The position numbers and the translations under genes were made by a program. Below, piece after piece: positions 1 through 8,357 of a stretch of DNA of 23,366 nt; within the stretch, counting starts at the first letter, position 1; every line of letters starts with the position of its first letter. Source of the DNA: a virus; the IMG/VR virus record IMGVR_UViG_3300024346_000530, positions 1 to 23,366 of that record, one strand, 5' to 3'. A model generated the notes under the pieces. That model ran no database searches and was not told the origin of the DNA. It was given only the letters and a program-made list of their open reading frames with translations.

Positions 1-2084
1 TCTCCTCCATCTCTATAAGCTCCTGTAAAATCTATCCCAACATATCTTTCTATATAAGATTCAATTGCAGACGCGTGAGATTGTTTTACATCTTCAGATG
101 TGTTAGGTATTCCTCCAAGTTCGCGTTCAGTTTTTGATAATTTGTTATATTGTTTATCAGGTCTATTTAGACAATAATGTCTATACCCTCTATTTTTAAA
201 ATGATAAAGCAATCGAGGTTTATTATTCTCAATTAGAATTGGCATACCGTAAAACACACAAGCCATAAGAACTGCCTCGAAGAATATCTCAGCAGTCTGA
301 GGTCTTGCTATGTATTCTAAAAAAAATTCATTTGAAGGAGCTTCATCCATATTGAATTTAGTAAGACCGTGTAAAGAACCATTAGACCCTCTTCCTGAAA
401 CCACCGCTGATATATCGTAACTATCGCACCCGAAAGACCCTATATGTTCATTTCCCGGATATTTCATTCCATTTCTTAAATGTATATTATTCTGTAAATG
501 TTTTGCAGGGGTCCAACTTACTAAAAATCTTCCTCTTGAATCAGGAGTAAATATGACTTGACTGTCCTTTATACCATCTTTCCAATGAAAAGAACCACGT
601 GTTGTAAAGTGTTCTTTTATAAGAGTATCGTTGTAGTCTATTTGTTGGTATATTTTAGTAAGACTAAATAGAGATTGTTTGCTTTCGTCTCTAAATGCGT
701 GTGATTCTGTTCTTGGGAACTGACGATAAAATTCATTTAATGCATCAGCATCATTTTTAAGAGAATCAACTTCATTCTCCCAATAATCAATAGCACCCAT
801 ACTAATAATTCCACCATCAACTCCCGTAATTGGAACTTCAGGCGCTCTGAATACAGGCATACCGTATATATCAATAAAGCCCTCCATATTCCACTCCATA
901 GGAATAAATAGACCATACAGCCCACTTTTTGTTTGACCATTGGCATTACGATTAGTAACTACTGAATCCTCAAACATATCTTTATAATTCTGACCTCCTT
1001 TAGATAATGCATTAGATGTCGAACCCATCATACACTTACCAATAATTTTAGATCCCAATCTTAAACAAGTTTTAGTTACTCGCCAATTTTCTTTAATGTT
1101 CTGTGGCTTAGTCCATTTAGCACTTTCATCGTGAGCTAATAATAATAATTTTTCTCCATCATAAGAGTTGTCGTCTGTGTTCTTCCAATCTATTGATGTA
1201 TCTAACCCTTCTATGATTTCATTTTCGGTGTCGTACATATTTTTCTTTGTAATCTTAGATGCCGGTACACGGAAAGACAATTCAGTCTTTGGTTTATCCA
1301 TACCATCCATAATAGGTTTAAAGAAAAAAGGAAGTCTGCTATTAATTGGAACTACCTTATCGGTAAACATCTTCTTGGCATCCGAACCTGTTTTTGACAA
1401 AATACCAACCCTTGCATCACGAGCAAGAGTTCCTATATTAATACATTCAGATGAAGACATAAAAGAAAACCCTGAACGTCTAATTTTTAAATATATCATA
1501 CCAAAACTTCTTTGGTCAGCGCGACAGGCTTCCCAAAAAATCCAAAATATTCTATTAGCTTCTCTAAAATCAGGATAACCAATATCAATACTTGCCCATT
1601 GAAGATACATATAGTGAGAACCTGTTATGTATGTAGGAACTCCATTGTTCATAAACCATATACCATTCTCTCTGCAATCAAATTCGTTTTCAATATAATC
1701 AACCCATCTATCTTTAAAATCAGATGGCATTTCATTCCATTGAAATATTGATTGTATTCTTGAAAGTTGTTTTGGAAGAGACTGTCTTTCCCAGTGTTGG
1801 TCAGATTTTATAGTACTTCTTTTAATACAATTTTTTGGAGTTGGAGGTAGTGCAATGTAAAGACCTGCTATATTTATAACATCTTCTATTTGCCCTGTTT
1901 TAGATATTATAATAACATCATATTGGTCATTATAACCATACACCCAAGATTTATTACCATTCTTTTTTGTAATGGCATTTTTAGGTATATAGTCTTTGAC
2001 TACAGTGTATAAACTATTTAGACCTTCTTTCTGCAAACCCTTGTTTTGTATCAGTTTTACTTCCTCCTTTTTCTGCCATTTCAA
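1..2084 (-). CDS. terL: Terminase large subunit, C-terminus cut by window edge
   Basis: This is the ATPase-nuclease of the DNA packaging motor, which pumps phage DNA into the prohead and cuts it. The minus-strand frame is open from about 2100 to the left edge. Visible motifs are an atypical Walker A region RRSGFSFMSSSE (about 1446-1481), Walker B LLLLAHDE (about 1125-1148), a coupling motif GSTSNA (about 1010-1026), and a GCDSYD stretch (about 415-435) that fits the first acidic residues of the RNase H-like nuclease. The stretch NNGVPTYITGSHYMYLQW is typical of Bacteroidetes-phage terminases as I know them. The first in-frame ATG is too far in, so the start is a non-ATG codon: TTG at 2082-2084 or TTG at 2034-2036. 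A clear AGGAGG lies between them. The gene overlaps the end of the upstream gene. Confidence 0.92.
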   Translation of the reverse strand, partial: MKWQKKEEVKLIQNKGLQKEGLNSLYTVVKDYIPKNAITKKNGNKSWVYGYNDQYDVIIISKTGQIEDVINIAGLYIALPPTPKNCIKRSTIKSDQHWERQSLPKQLSRIQSIFQWNEMPSDFKDRWVDYIENEFDCRENGIWFMNNGVPTYITGSHYMYLQWASIDIGYPDFREANRIFWIFWEACRADQRSFGMIYLKIRRSGFSFMSSSECINIGTLARDARVGILSKTGSDAKKMFTDKVVPINSRLPFFFKPIMDGMDKPKTELSFRVPASKITKKNMYDTENEIIEGLDTSIDWKNTDDNSYDGEKLLLLAHDESAKWTKPQNIKENWRVTKTCLRLGSKIIGKCMMGSTSNALSKGGQNYKDMFEDSVVTNRNANGQTKSGLYGLFIPMEWNMEGFIDIYGMPVFRAPEVPITGVDGGIISMGAIDYWENEVDSLKNDADALNEFYRQFPRTESHAFRDESKQSLFSLTKIYQQIDYNDTLIKEHFTTRGSFHWKDGIKDSQVIFTPDSRGRFLVSWTPAKHLQNNIHLRNGMKYPGNEHIGSFGCDSYDISAVVSGRGSNGSLHGLTKFNMDEAPSNEFFLEYIARPQTAEIFFEAVLMACVFYGMPILIENNKPRLLYHFKNRGYRHYCLNRPDKQYNKLSKTERELGGIPNTSEDVKQSHASAIESYIERYVGIDFTGAYRDGG

Positions 2085-2298
2085 TGTTTTCTTTTTCAGC
2101 TTCTATTCTATTGAGAATCTCAAATGCATCAAATATAGCTAACTTTTTTGTAGCCGCTGCGTTTTTTAACTTATCGGCAGCCAAGTCATCTCCTTCCATA
2201 TCAGGATTCAAGATAGACTCTTCTGCAACTTTAATAAGTTCCAATACTGCCTTATGTCCGGCAGCAATAATTTTTAATTTTGTTTCTTTAGCTGTCAT
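2014..2298 (-). CDS. Small helical protein before terL, putative small terminase subunit
   Basis: A 94-residue, charged and mostly helical protein. The middle part (LAADKLKNAAATKKLAIFDA, about residues 39-58) is a strong amphipathic helix of the kind seen in short proteins just upstream of terL in Bacteroidetes phages. Position and size fit a DNA-recognising small terminase subunit, but no helix-turn-helix is obvious, so this is an inference from context. Its 3' end overlaps the probable start of terL by about 70 bases, so the two are likely co-translated. It begins 4 bases after the oxygenase gene ends. Confidence 0.75.
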   Translation of the reverse strand: MTAKETKLKIIAAGHKAVLELIKVAEESILNPDMEGDDLAADKLKNAAATKKLAIFDAFEILNRIEAEKENIEMAEKGGSKTDTKQGFAERRSK

Positions 2299-2302
2299 AC
2301 GA

Positions 2303-2869
2303 TTATCTATAAAACATTACATACACCATTCTACCTTCTTTCCAACCCGTGTTTGGGTATTTACTATGAAAGTAATTAGAAGGATACATAAGAGCACGAT
2401 TAGGTCTGTAACCAACTACAGAATGTAAATCCCAATTATCTAAGTTATTTGCTTCGTCTGAAAGAAACCTATCAGCTTCTTCGTTAGATACATCTAAAGG
2501 CATCTCGTATCCTACATCCTTATGTCTCCAAAAAGCAGTTCCGTGGAGCCCTTCTTTTGTAGAAGGAGAGATGTATAGCACAAGTGCTCTTTCGGGTCTA
2601 ATATCGCCTACCTTTGAGTCTGCGTGGATTCTCCAATCAGTATCGAACTCTTCGGTTGCTACTCTAAAGAAACCTAACAAGCATTCTCTTTTAGTTTTGT
2701 CTATATCACTTAATTTTTCAATAATAAAATTATCAAATTCTTTACTGCTATATTGAACCCAAAACTTTTTGTCTCCAACTTCAACCTCTTGAAATTGATT
2801 ACTTGCTAATCCATTATAAATAGAGTTATAAATATCTTCTTCCAAAAAATTGTCTATAATATTTATCAT
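2303..2869 (-). CDS. 2-oxoglutarate/Fe(II)-dependent oxygenase
   Basis: A 188-residue protein of the prolyl-4-hydroxylase-like double-stranded beta-helix class. Enzymes of this class use 2-oxoglutarate and O2 to hydroxylate proteins or small molecules. Visible evidence is the HxD iron motif (WRIHADS, H82 and D84), the distal iron histidine H168 in YFHSKYPNTGWKEGR, and R180 spaced to bind the 2-oxoglutarate carboxylate. All three iron ligands are present, so it is likely active. It lies between the terminase genes and a frameshifted gene. Its ATG overlaps the stop codon of that gene's minus-one frame (ATGA), which implies translational coupling. The target is unknown; a virion or host protein is possible. 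Confidence 0.88.
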   Translation of the reverse strand: MINIIDNFLEEDIYNSIYNGLASNQFQEVEVGDKKFWVQYSSKEFDNFIIEKLSDIDKTKRECLLGFFRVATEEFDTDWRIHADSKVGDIRPERALVLYISPSTKEGLHGTAFWRHKDVGYEMPLDVSNEEADRFLSDEANNLDNWDLHSVVGYRPNRALMYPSNYFHSKYPNTGWKEGRMVYVMFYR

Positions 2870-2988
2870 AGCTTCATTGTTATTTGATGGTCATACATAC
2901 GATAGAGCTTCTCTCCTTCTATAGTAAACTCATATTCACTATCGGGAGAAAAACAAACATAATCTCCTTCTTTAATTCCTTTACCTAA
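2866..2988 (-). pseudogene. Minus-one-frame continuation (3' part) of the 2985-3428 gene
   Basis: This frame has no start codon of its own before its last dozen residues. It encodes LGKGIKEGDYVCFSPDSEYE, then FTIEGEKLYRMYDHQITMKL and a stop. The KEGDxVxF and final ITMxL pattern resembles the end of a chaperonin-10 barrel. The TGA (2866-2868) overlaps the ATG of the oxygenase gene as ATGA, the coupling seen elsewhere in this genome, which supports this as the true end of the gene. The break lies at the TTTT run at 2987-2990; one extra T would restore one 187-residue frame. It may be a sequencing or homopolymer error, a real mutation, or programmed minus-one frameshifting. Confidence 0.65.
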
Positions 2989-3428
2989 AAGGATTCATTT
3001 GGATAAACCATTTGCCCCATTAAAGGTTCTTCTGCACAAAATTTCTCTATATAGTATTCTGTAGCAGAAATAGGTCTAACAAAGCAATACTTATCATAAG
3101 CATTCCAAGTAGAACCTTTTTTATACATAAAGAATTGGTCTATGTCTATAAAGAATAAGTCATCTTTAAAGAAACTCTTGCCACTTTTTTGACGACCTCT
3201 CATATCATTGTAATACTTGAATGCGTTGTGGTGTACAAGAAGGGTGTCTCCTATTGATATAGGACCACTATAACCTATGGGAAGCTCGATAACATCTGCA
3301 TATCTATTAGAAAACTTATGGTCTTCTTCTGAAGTACTAACTATAAAATCAGTTACTCCTATGTCTTTTGTATTATCATAACGCTTTCCATTCATAGGTT
3401 TTACTATGAAGTAGAATGGAGATTTCAT
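2985..3428 (-). CDS. Conserved-looking phage protein, 5' part of a frameshifted gene
   Basis: The zero-frame product is 147 residues, beginning MKSPFYFIVKP and ending PNESF at a TAG. It contains GDTLLVHHNAF, a beta-rich stretch with the GD-turn seen in chaperonin-10-like barrels. I recall this protein type near the terminase in Bacteroidetes phages, usually longer. Here the reading stops early and continues in the minus-one frame for 40 more residues (next entry). Its ATG overlaps the previous stop by one base (TAATG). Function is unknown; a GroES-like fold is a guess from sequence pattern only. Confidence 0.8.
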   Translation of the reverse strand: MKSPFYFIVKPMNGKRYDNTKDIGVTDFIVSTSEEDHKFSNRYADVIELPIGYSGPISIGDTLLVHHNAFKYYNDMRGRQKSGKSFFKDDLFFIDIDQFFMYKKGSTWNAYDKYCFVRPISATEYYIEKFCAEEPLMGQMVYPNESF

Positions 3429-3655
3429 TAAAAGTCTATATTAAATTCGATTGAAATTGGAATAGCAAAGGTAAACTCTTTCCATAGAACTACCTCTTCT
3501 TTTTTATTAATAATGTAAATTAATACGTTTCCCGTTTCTAATTGTCGTTTAATATGATGAATCTCGTTTGAATCTCCGAGAATTTTTTGACCTATTATGT
3601 AGTGCATTGCACCACTCTTATAGTCAGGTCCGATTGATATTTTTCTTATATCCAT
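3428..3655 (-). CDS. Hypothetical small protein (75 aa)
   Basis: Not recognised. It looks beta-rich, with alternating hydrophobic residues in NVLIYIINKKEEVVLWKEF (about residues 43-61), and no membrane segment. The start is preceded by AAAATCAAATCAA, a leader shared exactly with groEL and the gene at 18198. Its stop overlaps the next ATG (TAATG), so it probably heads the coupled chain 3428, 2985, 2303, 2014, terL. Confidence 0.7.
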   Translation of the reverse strand: MDIRKISIGPDYKSGAMHYIIGQKILGDSNEIHHIKRQLETGNVLIYIINKKEEVVLWKEFTFAIPISIEFNIDF

Positions 3656-3666
3656 TTGATTTGATT

Positions 3667-6111
3667 TTATGCATTTATAACATTACGTTTTGATAATTCG
3701 CATCCGTAATTTTTAAAAGATACTGCACCTGTTGCAGCAGTATTGTTCCCCATCCATATTGCAGCGTGATGATTCACACCTGTATTATAATCTGAGGCTA
3801 TAGTCAGTACACTTGTAGTAGTAGTAACACCTGTTGAGTTTACGACTTTTGTTAATTGAATATTTAATGCGGCAACTCCTGATGTTTTCCAAATTCTTAT
3901 TCTATATGTACAGGCAATATCTGTTCCTAAGAAACCTGAACCTAAATCAAGAGATGACGCAGTACCCGTAGCATCATTCCATATAAAGAATAAGTTAGCA
4001 CTTCCTTGTAGTTTAGCTACACCTACACTATTTATCATAGATGTAGGCTCTATATTTGTTGGAGTTGCTGTGGCGTACATATTTGAAAGTCCTGCAAAAA
4101 ACCTTTGAGCTGCATTAGTAGTATTGATTCTAAATCTATATGAGAAATCAAAAGTAAAGTTTACTCCAAGAAAAGCTGTATTACCAAAGTTAGTTCCAAA
4201 GAAAGCTGTTACAGAACTAACCGCTGTTGCGGTTTGAAATAACTGCCCCATTGGGTTTTCGGACAAAGCAGTATTTGTACCTGTAACAAGAAGAGTACCT
4301 CCAACACGAAGATTATCCCAAAGAACATTAGTATCAGAAGGTAATAAGTAACCATACTGATTAACCATAAACTTGTTATACATAAAGTTGGTATCATCAA
4401 TAGTAATCTGAGGTGTTGTGGTTGGATTTGTTACAACTACAGTCTGACTTGGATTAACCATAACCGCACTTACACTTGTAACATCAGTAGCCGGAACATT
4501 AATCCATTTTAACCCCGTTGCTTCTGCACTGTCAGCAGATAAAATCTGACCATTTGTTCCAACAGGTAATCTTGCATCTACCGTACTAAATGTATATAAA
4601 TCTCCCTTAGTAGTAAGAGGAGATGCAAATGTAGAAACAGATATTGTACCATCTATCGCTACATTAACTCCTGACCCTATTTTTACGCCTCCTAATATAC
4701 TTGAAGTAGCAATAGGTAAAATATATGAGCTTCCTATAGTAACAGAGCCATCTGCCATTAAGTATTCAAGGTTAGTTCCTCCATCTTTCACAAATGAACC
4801 TCCTTTTACAGCACCTATTAATCGAGTTGATGTAATCGTAGTATGACCTATTGTTGTAGTATTATCTCCCTCTCCAACAGCATTTGCACCAATCACAATT
4901 TCATTTGTTGAAGATGTGTTTAGTGATTTTGAGTTGAATCCTATAAATATACTTTCATTTGCTGTGAGTAAGTTTCCTGCTGAAGAGAACCGACCGGCAT
5001 CTCTACCCAAAGCTGATACATAACTTGCCTCAGCATTTAATAATGAAAAATTACCAACAATAGAGTTATAGCTTCCTGCAACACTTGCTCTCAATGCTTC
5101 TTGACCAAGAACAGTATTAAATGTACCTGTTTGGTTAACAAACATTGTTTCAGCTCCAATCGCAGTGTTTTTATCAGATTTACTATTAAGTAAGGCTCTA
5201 TATCCTATAGCTGTGCTAAAATTACCAATTATATTAGTTTGTAGCGTTCCATATCCTAAAGATACATTTCCAATACCTGTCGTTGAAAGATATTGAGAGA
5301 ACATACCAACAGAAGTATTGTTGTTACCACTTATATTGGTATATAATGAAGCATATCCAACAGCAGTATTTCTTGCTGCTATTGTATTACCTACTAAAGT
5401 AAAAGCTCCTACACCTACATTACCAAATCCTATAGTATTTGCTCCTAATGTTAAAAATCCTAATGCTGTGTTATTAGACCCGGTTCCTGTTCCTTTACCA
5501 AGTCTTAAAGTATTTATGAAAATATCTTGATTGGCAGTATCTCCTACAGATACAACATCTCCTAAAGTCGGAGTTGCATAAGCAGGGGTATTTACCCATA
5601 TTATACCGGTTGCTGTTTTAGAAAGAAATTGTCCTAATGTTCCAATGAATCCTAATTCATCTTGTATGTTACCGGGAATTATTTTTGTTGAGGTAATATC
5701 CCCAATAAGAGTAATGTTTTGAGTTGCAGTGTTTCCTGCGTTTAATACAGCCTGAAGAGTGTCAACGGGAATATTTACCCAATTAATACTTGAGGTTCCT
5801 TTACTAAGAACTTGAAAAGTCAAACCTTGACTTCCACTTGTGTCCTCAATATTTATAGGCTTGATTAATGTGGTAGTAATAGTTCCTGTAAGTGTAATAT
5901 TCTGAGTAGCAGTATTACCTGTGTTAAGTACAGCTTGAAGTGATGCAGCAGGAAAGTTAGCTGAGAATAATTGTAACAAATCCGCTAACGAAAAGTTTTT
6001 AGTCGCAAGCGGAGTCGGAGATGGTACAGGTCTAATAGCTTCTGTACCTATCAGCCTATCACTTAATAATAAGGGGTTATCCGCTGATGGGTAAGTAGAT
6101 ATTTTTGCCAT
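3667..6111 (-). CDS. Large tail-fibre or adhesin-like protein with YadA-type head repeats
   Basis: An 814-residue protein, probably a trimeric host-contact fibre. The N-terminus MAKISTYP is shared with the next fibre gene and probably anchors to the virion. Residues about 55-175 hold two copies of a unit starting LQAVLN(T/A)GNTATQNITL. Residues about 205-385 hold repeats of about 20-25 residues with cores such as NTAVGYASL, STAIGYRALL and NTAIGAETM, the pattern of left-handed beta-roll heads in trimeric adhesins and fibres. The C-terminal roughly 240 residues, beta-rich with few charges, are the probable receptor-binding part. No chaperone-type peptidase domain is visible at the end. Confidence 0.85.
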   Translation of the reverse strand: MAKISTYPSADNPLLLSDRLIGTEAIRPVPSPTPLATKNFSLADLLQLFSANFPAASLQAVLNTGNTATQNITLTGTITTTLIKPINIEDTSGSQGLTFQVLSKGTSSINWVNIPVDTLQAVLNAGNTATQNITLIGDITSTKIIPGNIQDELGFIGTLGQFLSKTATGIIWVNTPAYATPTLGDVVSVGDTANQDIFINTLRLGKGTGTGSNNTALGFLTLGANTIGFGNVGVGAFTLVGNTIAARNTAVGYASLYTNISGNNNTSVGMFSQYLSTTGIGNVSLGYGTLQTNIIGNFSTAIGYRALLNSKSDKNTAIGAETMFVNQTGTFNTVLGQEALRASVAGSYNSIVGNFSLLNAEASYVSALGRDAGRFSSAGNLLTANESIFIGFNSKSLNTSSTNEIVIGANAVGEGDNTTTIGHTTITSTRLIGAVKGGSFVKDGGTNLEYLMADGSVTIGSSYILPIATSSILGGVKIGSGVNVAIDGTISVSTFASPLTTKGDLYTFSTVDARLPVGTNGQILSADSAEATGLKWINVPATDVTSVSAVMVNPSQTVVVTNPTTTPQITIDDTNFMYNKFMVNQYGYLLPSDTNVLWDNLRVGGTLLVTGTNTALSENPMGQLFQTATAVSSVTAFFGTNFGNTAFLGVNFTFDFSYRFRINTTNAAQRFFAGLSNMYATATPTNIEPTSMINSVGVAKLQGSANLFFIWNDATGTASSLDLGSGFLGTDIACTYRIRIWKTSGVAALNIQLTKVVNSTGVTTTTSVLTIASDYNTGVNHHAAIWMGNNTAATGAVSFKNYGCELSKRNVINA

Positions 6112-6128
6112 TTCATTTTATTTAATTA

Positions 6129-6977
6129 TTAAACAACAATTCTAAGTTCTCCTGTTGCTGTTTTATAAATAAAATCAACAGCAAGACCTCCTGAAACAGC
6201 GGCAGCGTTATTTGCGTAAATAGGTAAACTTTGAGCTTGAATCTTTCCAATTGTAAGCAAAGCGGTTCCTACCGCTGACTCTGACTTTGTAGCTATTCCT
6301 GTCGTACCTCCTGCTGATGCATATACAGCTATACCTCCATAGGTTCCTGCTTGCAATCCAATACCTGCATAAGCACCTGTAAATATACCTCTGTCTGTTG
6401 CCAAAAGACCACCGTTTGATGCTTGCAGTACAGTTCCTGAGTTTGAATAAATTTCTGTATTTCCTTCGCTTCCTACACGAAACTTTATATTATCAGAAGC
6501 AGGAGATATTATTCTCTTTCTAAATTCTAAAAAGTTTCCACTGTGCGAATCCTCACTATTAATTTTAATACCTACTGAAGCACCTGAATCTCCAAATAAA
6601 TCCCCATAATAACATACGTTATCAAGAAGATGTGCTTGAACATTTACCCCACAAATAGAGCCGGGAGTGGTTGATGGAACTTGTCCATTTATTTGAATCA
6701 ATAACCCATCAGGAGAATATGCAGGTTGAGTTTGAGCCGGCACGTTGATTATTACAGGAGCCGGAACACCTGTCGAAGTACCGTAGTCAAATGTCTTTGA
6801 ACCGGTTACTGTCTGTGCTCCAACAATTGTTACAAATTGATTAGTAGTAGTAGCAAGAGTAATTATGTCTGATAAAAGATAATTCTTTGTCATTAACAAA
6901 TCACTAATGTCTGTTCCAATAACATAATCTCCTAATTGTGGAGGAGTTGGTTGCGGGTATGTACTAATCTTTGCCAT
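6129..6977 (-). CDS. Second tail-fibre-like protein with the same N-terminus
   Basis: A 282-residue Gly, Ala, Thr and Ser-rich beta protein. Residues 1-8 (MAKISTYP) match the 814-residue fibre exactly, followed by a similar layout (GDYVIGTDI versus SDRLIGTEA, then a KNF/KNYLLSD stretch). After about residue 120 it has short beta-helix-like repeats (GIFTGAYAGIGLQAGTYGG). The ending TGELRIVV is common in phage fibres and appendage proteins. It lies just upstream in the same transcript. It could be an alternative fibre or an adaptor using the same virion socket. Confidence 0.8.
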   Translation of the reverse strand: MAKISTYPQPTPPQLGDYVIGTDISDLLMTKNYLLSDIITLATTTNQFVTIVGAQTVTGSKTFDYGTSTGVPAPVIINVPAQTQPAYSPDGLLIQINGQVPSTTPGSICGVNVQAHLLDNVCYYGDLFGDSGASVGIKINSEDSHSGNFLEFRKRIISPASDNIKFRVGSEGNTEIYSNSGTVLQASNGGLLATDRGIFTGAYAGIGLQAGTYGGIAVYASAGGTTGIATKSESAVGTALLTIGKIQAQSLPIYANNAAAVSGGLAVDFIYKTATGELRIVV

Positions 6978-6982
6978 TTCTT

Positions 6983-7219
6983 TTAGTCTGTTTTATGAGT
7001 TACTTCTCCGGTTTGGATGTTAATTACTGCATCTGCACCGTACTTTTCAATTAATTCTTTTTCGTGTGCTGAAAACTGAATCTTCAACCCTTCGATGTGG
7101 TTTAGGATTTGTAGTTTTTGTAACTCTACATCTCCAATAGCCATTTTTGCTTTATTAAACTCTGAGTTTAATTCTTGAATTTTTGTTAATTCTTCCTGTG
7201 TTACTTGTTCGTTTGCCAT
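6983..7219 (-). CDS. Small coiled-coil protein (78 aa)
   Basis: Residues about 8-60 are a continuous charged helix with heptad-like leucine and isoleucine spacing, ending in a polar tail (INIQTGEVTHKTD). A coiled-coil oligomer is likely. Proteins like this often sit beside fibre genes in Bacteroidetes phages; I cannot name a function. It is the first gene after a promoter box at 7252-7259 and lies 5 bases before the second fibre gene. Confidence 0.75.
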   Translation of the reverse strand: MANEQVTQEELTKIQELNSEFNKAKMAIGDVELQKLQILNHIEGLKIQFSAHEKELIEKYGADAVINIQTGEVTHKTD

Positions 7220-7251
7220 TTTAATTTAATTTTATTTGATTATTAATTATA

Positions 7252-7259
7252 CAAAGATA
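7252..7259 (-). promoter_or_regulatory. Bacteroidetes-type -7 promoter box (TATCTTTG)
   Basis: The minus strand reads TATCTTTG, an exact TAnnTTTG match, about 33 bases before the ATG of the coiled-coil gene. No TTG is seen 17-23 bases upstream. It would drive the coiled-coil and fibre genes as a separate transcript. Confidence 0.45.
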
Positions 7260-7267
7260 TGAAAAAA

Positions 7268-7630
7268 TTACATTTCATTTCTTCTTAATACTCTTTCGAG
7301 TTTTCTCTCTATTTTTTTAGGGTTTGTAATGGTTCTTGTTCTGTCTGCACCTCTGTTTGTTTTAACATCAATCTGCATCGTACTATTGCCATCTTTATCC
7401 CTAATAACATTGTACTGCTTAAACTTTTGTTTACCATTCTCCTTGTCGGTTTGTTTTGTAAACTGAGCAGAACTTGACCCATCAGATGAATCTATAGTTA
7501 CCTTTTCTTTGTTTAATGCGGAATACTTCCCATTTATTTGCTTCTCTCTTGATTCCATAACGCTTTGAACTCTGTCAGTTATTGGCTCAGGAGTTGGTGC
7601 TAATGGTGTATCGGGTCTTTTAATTGCCAT
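7268..7630 (-). CDS. Small protein with N-terminal RPDTPL motif (120 aa)
   Basis: It starts MAIKRPDTPLAPTPEP, a motif shared with the next gene and with genes at 12668 and 12345. The rest is polar and basic, with a beta-rich middle (KFKQYNVIRDKDGNSTMQID) and a strongly basic C-terminus (KKIERKLERVLRRNEM). No membrane segment is seen. The basic tail could touch DNA. Function unknown; the shared head suggests docking on a common partner, perhaps in the virion. Confidence 0.75.
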   Translation of the reverse strand: MAIKRPDTPLAPTPEPITDRVQSVMESREKQINGKYSALNKEKVTIDSSDGSSSAQFTKQTDKENGKQKFKQYNVIRDKDGNSTMQIDVKTNRGADRTRTITNPKKIERKLERVLRRNEM

Positions 7631-7632
7631 AA

Positions 7633-7884
7633 TTACTTATTTTTATTAGTCATTCCAAATTTCTTACGTATTTTATCTGCCTCACTTAACATTTCAAATG
7701 TTTTTCCATTTTCCATATAATGAGTTTTATAAAACTCTCCTTCTTCTTTAGTTAATCTTTCTTTTCTAATTCTTGGGTCATTTTTCATTGAATCCATTAC
7801 TTCTTTTTCAGATTCAGAAAACTGACTGTAAGGTTTAGGTATTGGAGTATTTGCTAATGGGGTATCGGGTCTTTGAATTGCCAT
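7633..7884 (-). CDS. Small protein with N-terminal RPDTPL motif (83 aa)
   Basis: It starts MAIQRPDTPLANTPIPKP, near-identical at DNA and protein level to the start of the neighbouring 120-residue gene. The rest differs: a charged helical segment (residues about 24-75) ending in lysines. This looks like a head-motif duplication attached to unrelated bodies. It starts 5 bases after the spanin gene ends. Function unknown. Confidence 0.75.
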   Translation of the reverse strand: MAIQRPDTPLANTPIPKPYSQFSESEKEVMDSMKNDPRIRKERLTKEEGEFYKTHYMENGKTFEMLSEADKIRKKFGMTNKNK

Positions 7885-7889
7885 AGTTA

Positions 7890-8357
7890 TTAGAATAAAG
7901 TTCGATTGATTTTTCTATAAGTATAGTATGCCAATGCAATAAGCAATAGAATCAAAAGCCACCAAAAATAAATAGTATAGTTTGCTTTTTTGTCGATGTC
8001 TTTTTTGAATACTTTAACAGCAGCAGCTTTTTTTACCTTGGCTTTAATTAAGACCTTTTCAGACACTTTTATTTTTGTATTATCTACTAAGACATTTTTT
8101 GTTTTTTTATACCTTAGCTTTACGTTCTTGTACTTCTTACCATCAACTTCAATAACTTTTGCTGTGTCAATTGGAGTTATCTCTAATTCATCAGTATTTG
8201 TTACAATGCTGACATTATTATCTTGGGTTGCTACCGTTTCCTGCTTCGTTACAGAAACACTATCTGTCTTTACCACAGTATCGACTTTATCTACATTAAC
8301 TTTTCTTGCAGCACAAGAAGATAAAAGTAAAATAATTAATATAAGTATTTTTTTCAT
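7890..8357 (-). CDS. Probable unimolecular spanin (lipoprotein with C-terminal membrane anchor)
   Basis: A 155-residue protein that probably fuses the outer and inner membranes in the last step of lysis. It has a lipoprotein signal (MKKILILIILLLSSC, cysteine at residue 15), a long polar charged middle that would span the periplasm, and a C-terminal membrane segment at about residues 127-147 with a short basic tail. An outer-membrane lipid plus inner-membrane helix in one chain is the layout of one-piece spanins such as T1 gp11. An upstream in-frame ATG (8367-8369) adds MELL, but the ATG at 8355-8357 gives a normal signal peptide and the TAATG junction typical of this operon. It follows holin and endolysin genes. 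Confidence 0.75.
   Translation of the reverse strand: MKKILILIILLLSSCAARKVNVDKVDTVVKTDSVSVTKQETVATQDNNVSIVTNTDELEITPIDTAKVIEVDGKKYKNVKLRYKKTKNVLVDNTKIKVSEKVLIKAKVKKAAAVKVFKKDIDKKANYTIYFWWLLILLLIALAYYTYRKINRTLF

Noticed and set aside
3667-6111. Diversity-generating retroelement acting on the fibre gene
   Set aside because: No reverse transcriptase gene and no template-variable repeat pair is visible in the window.
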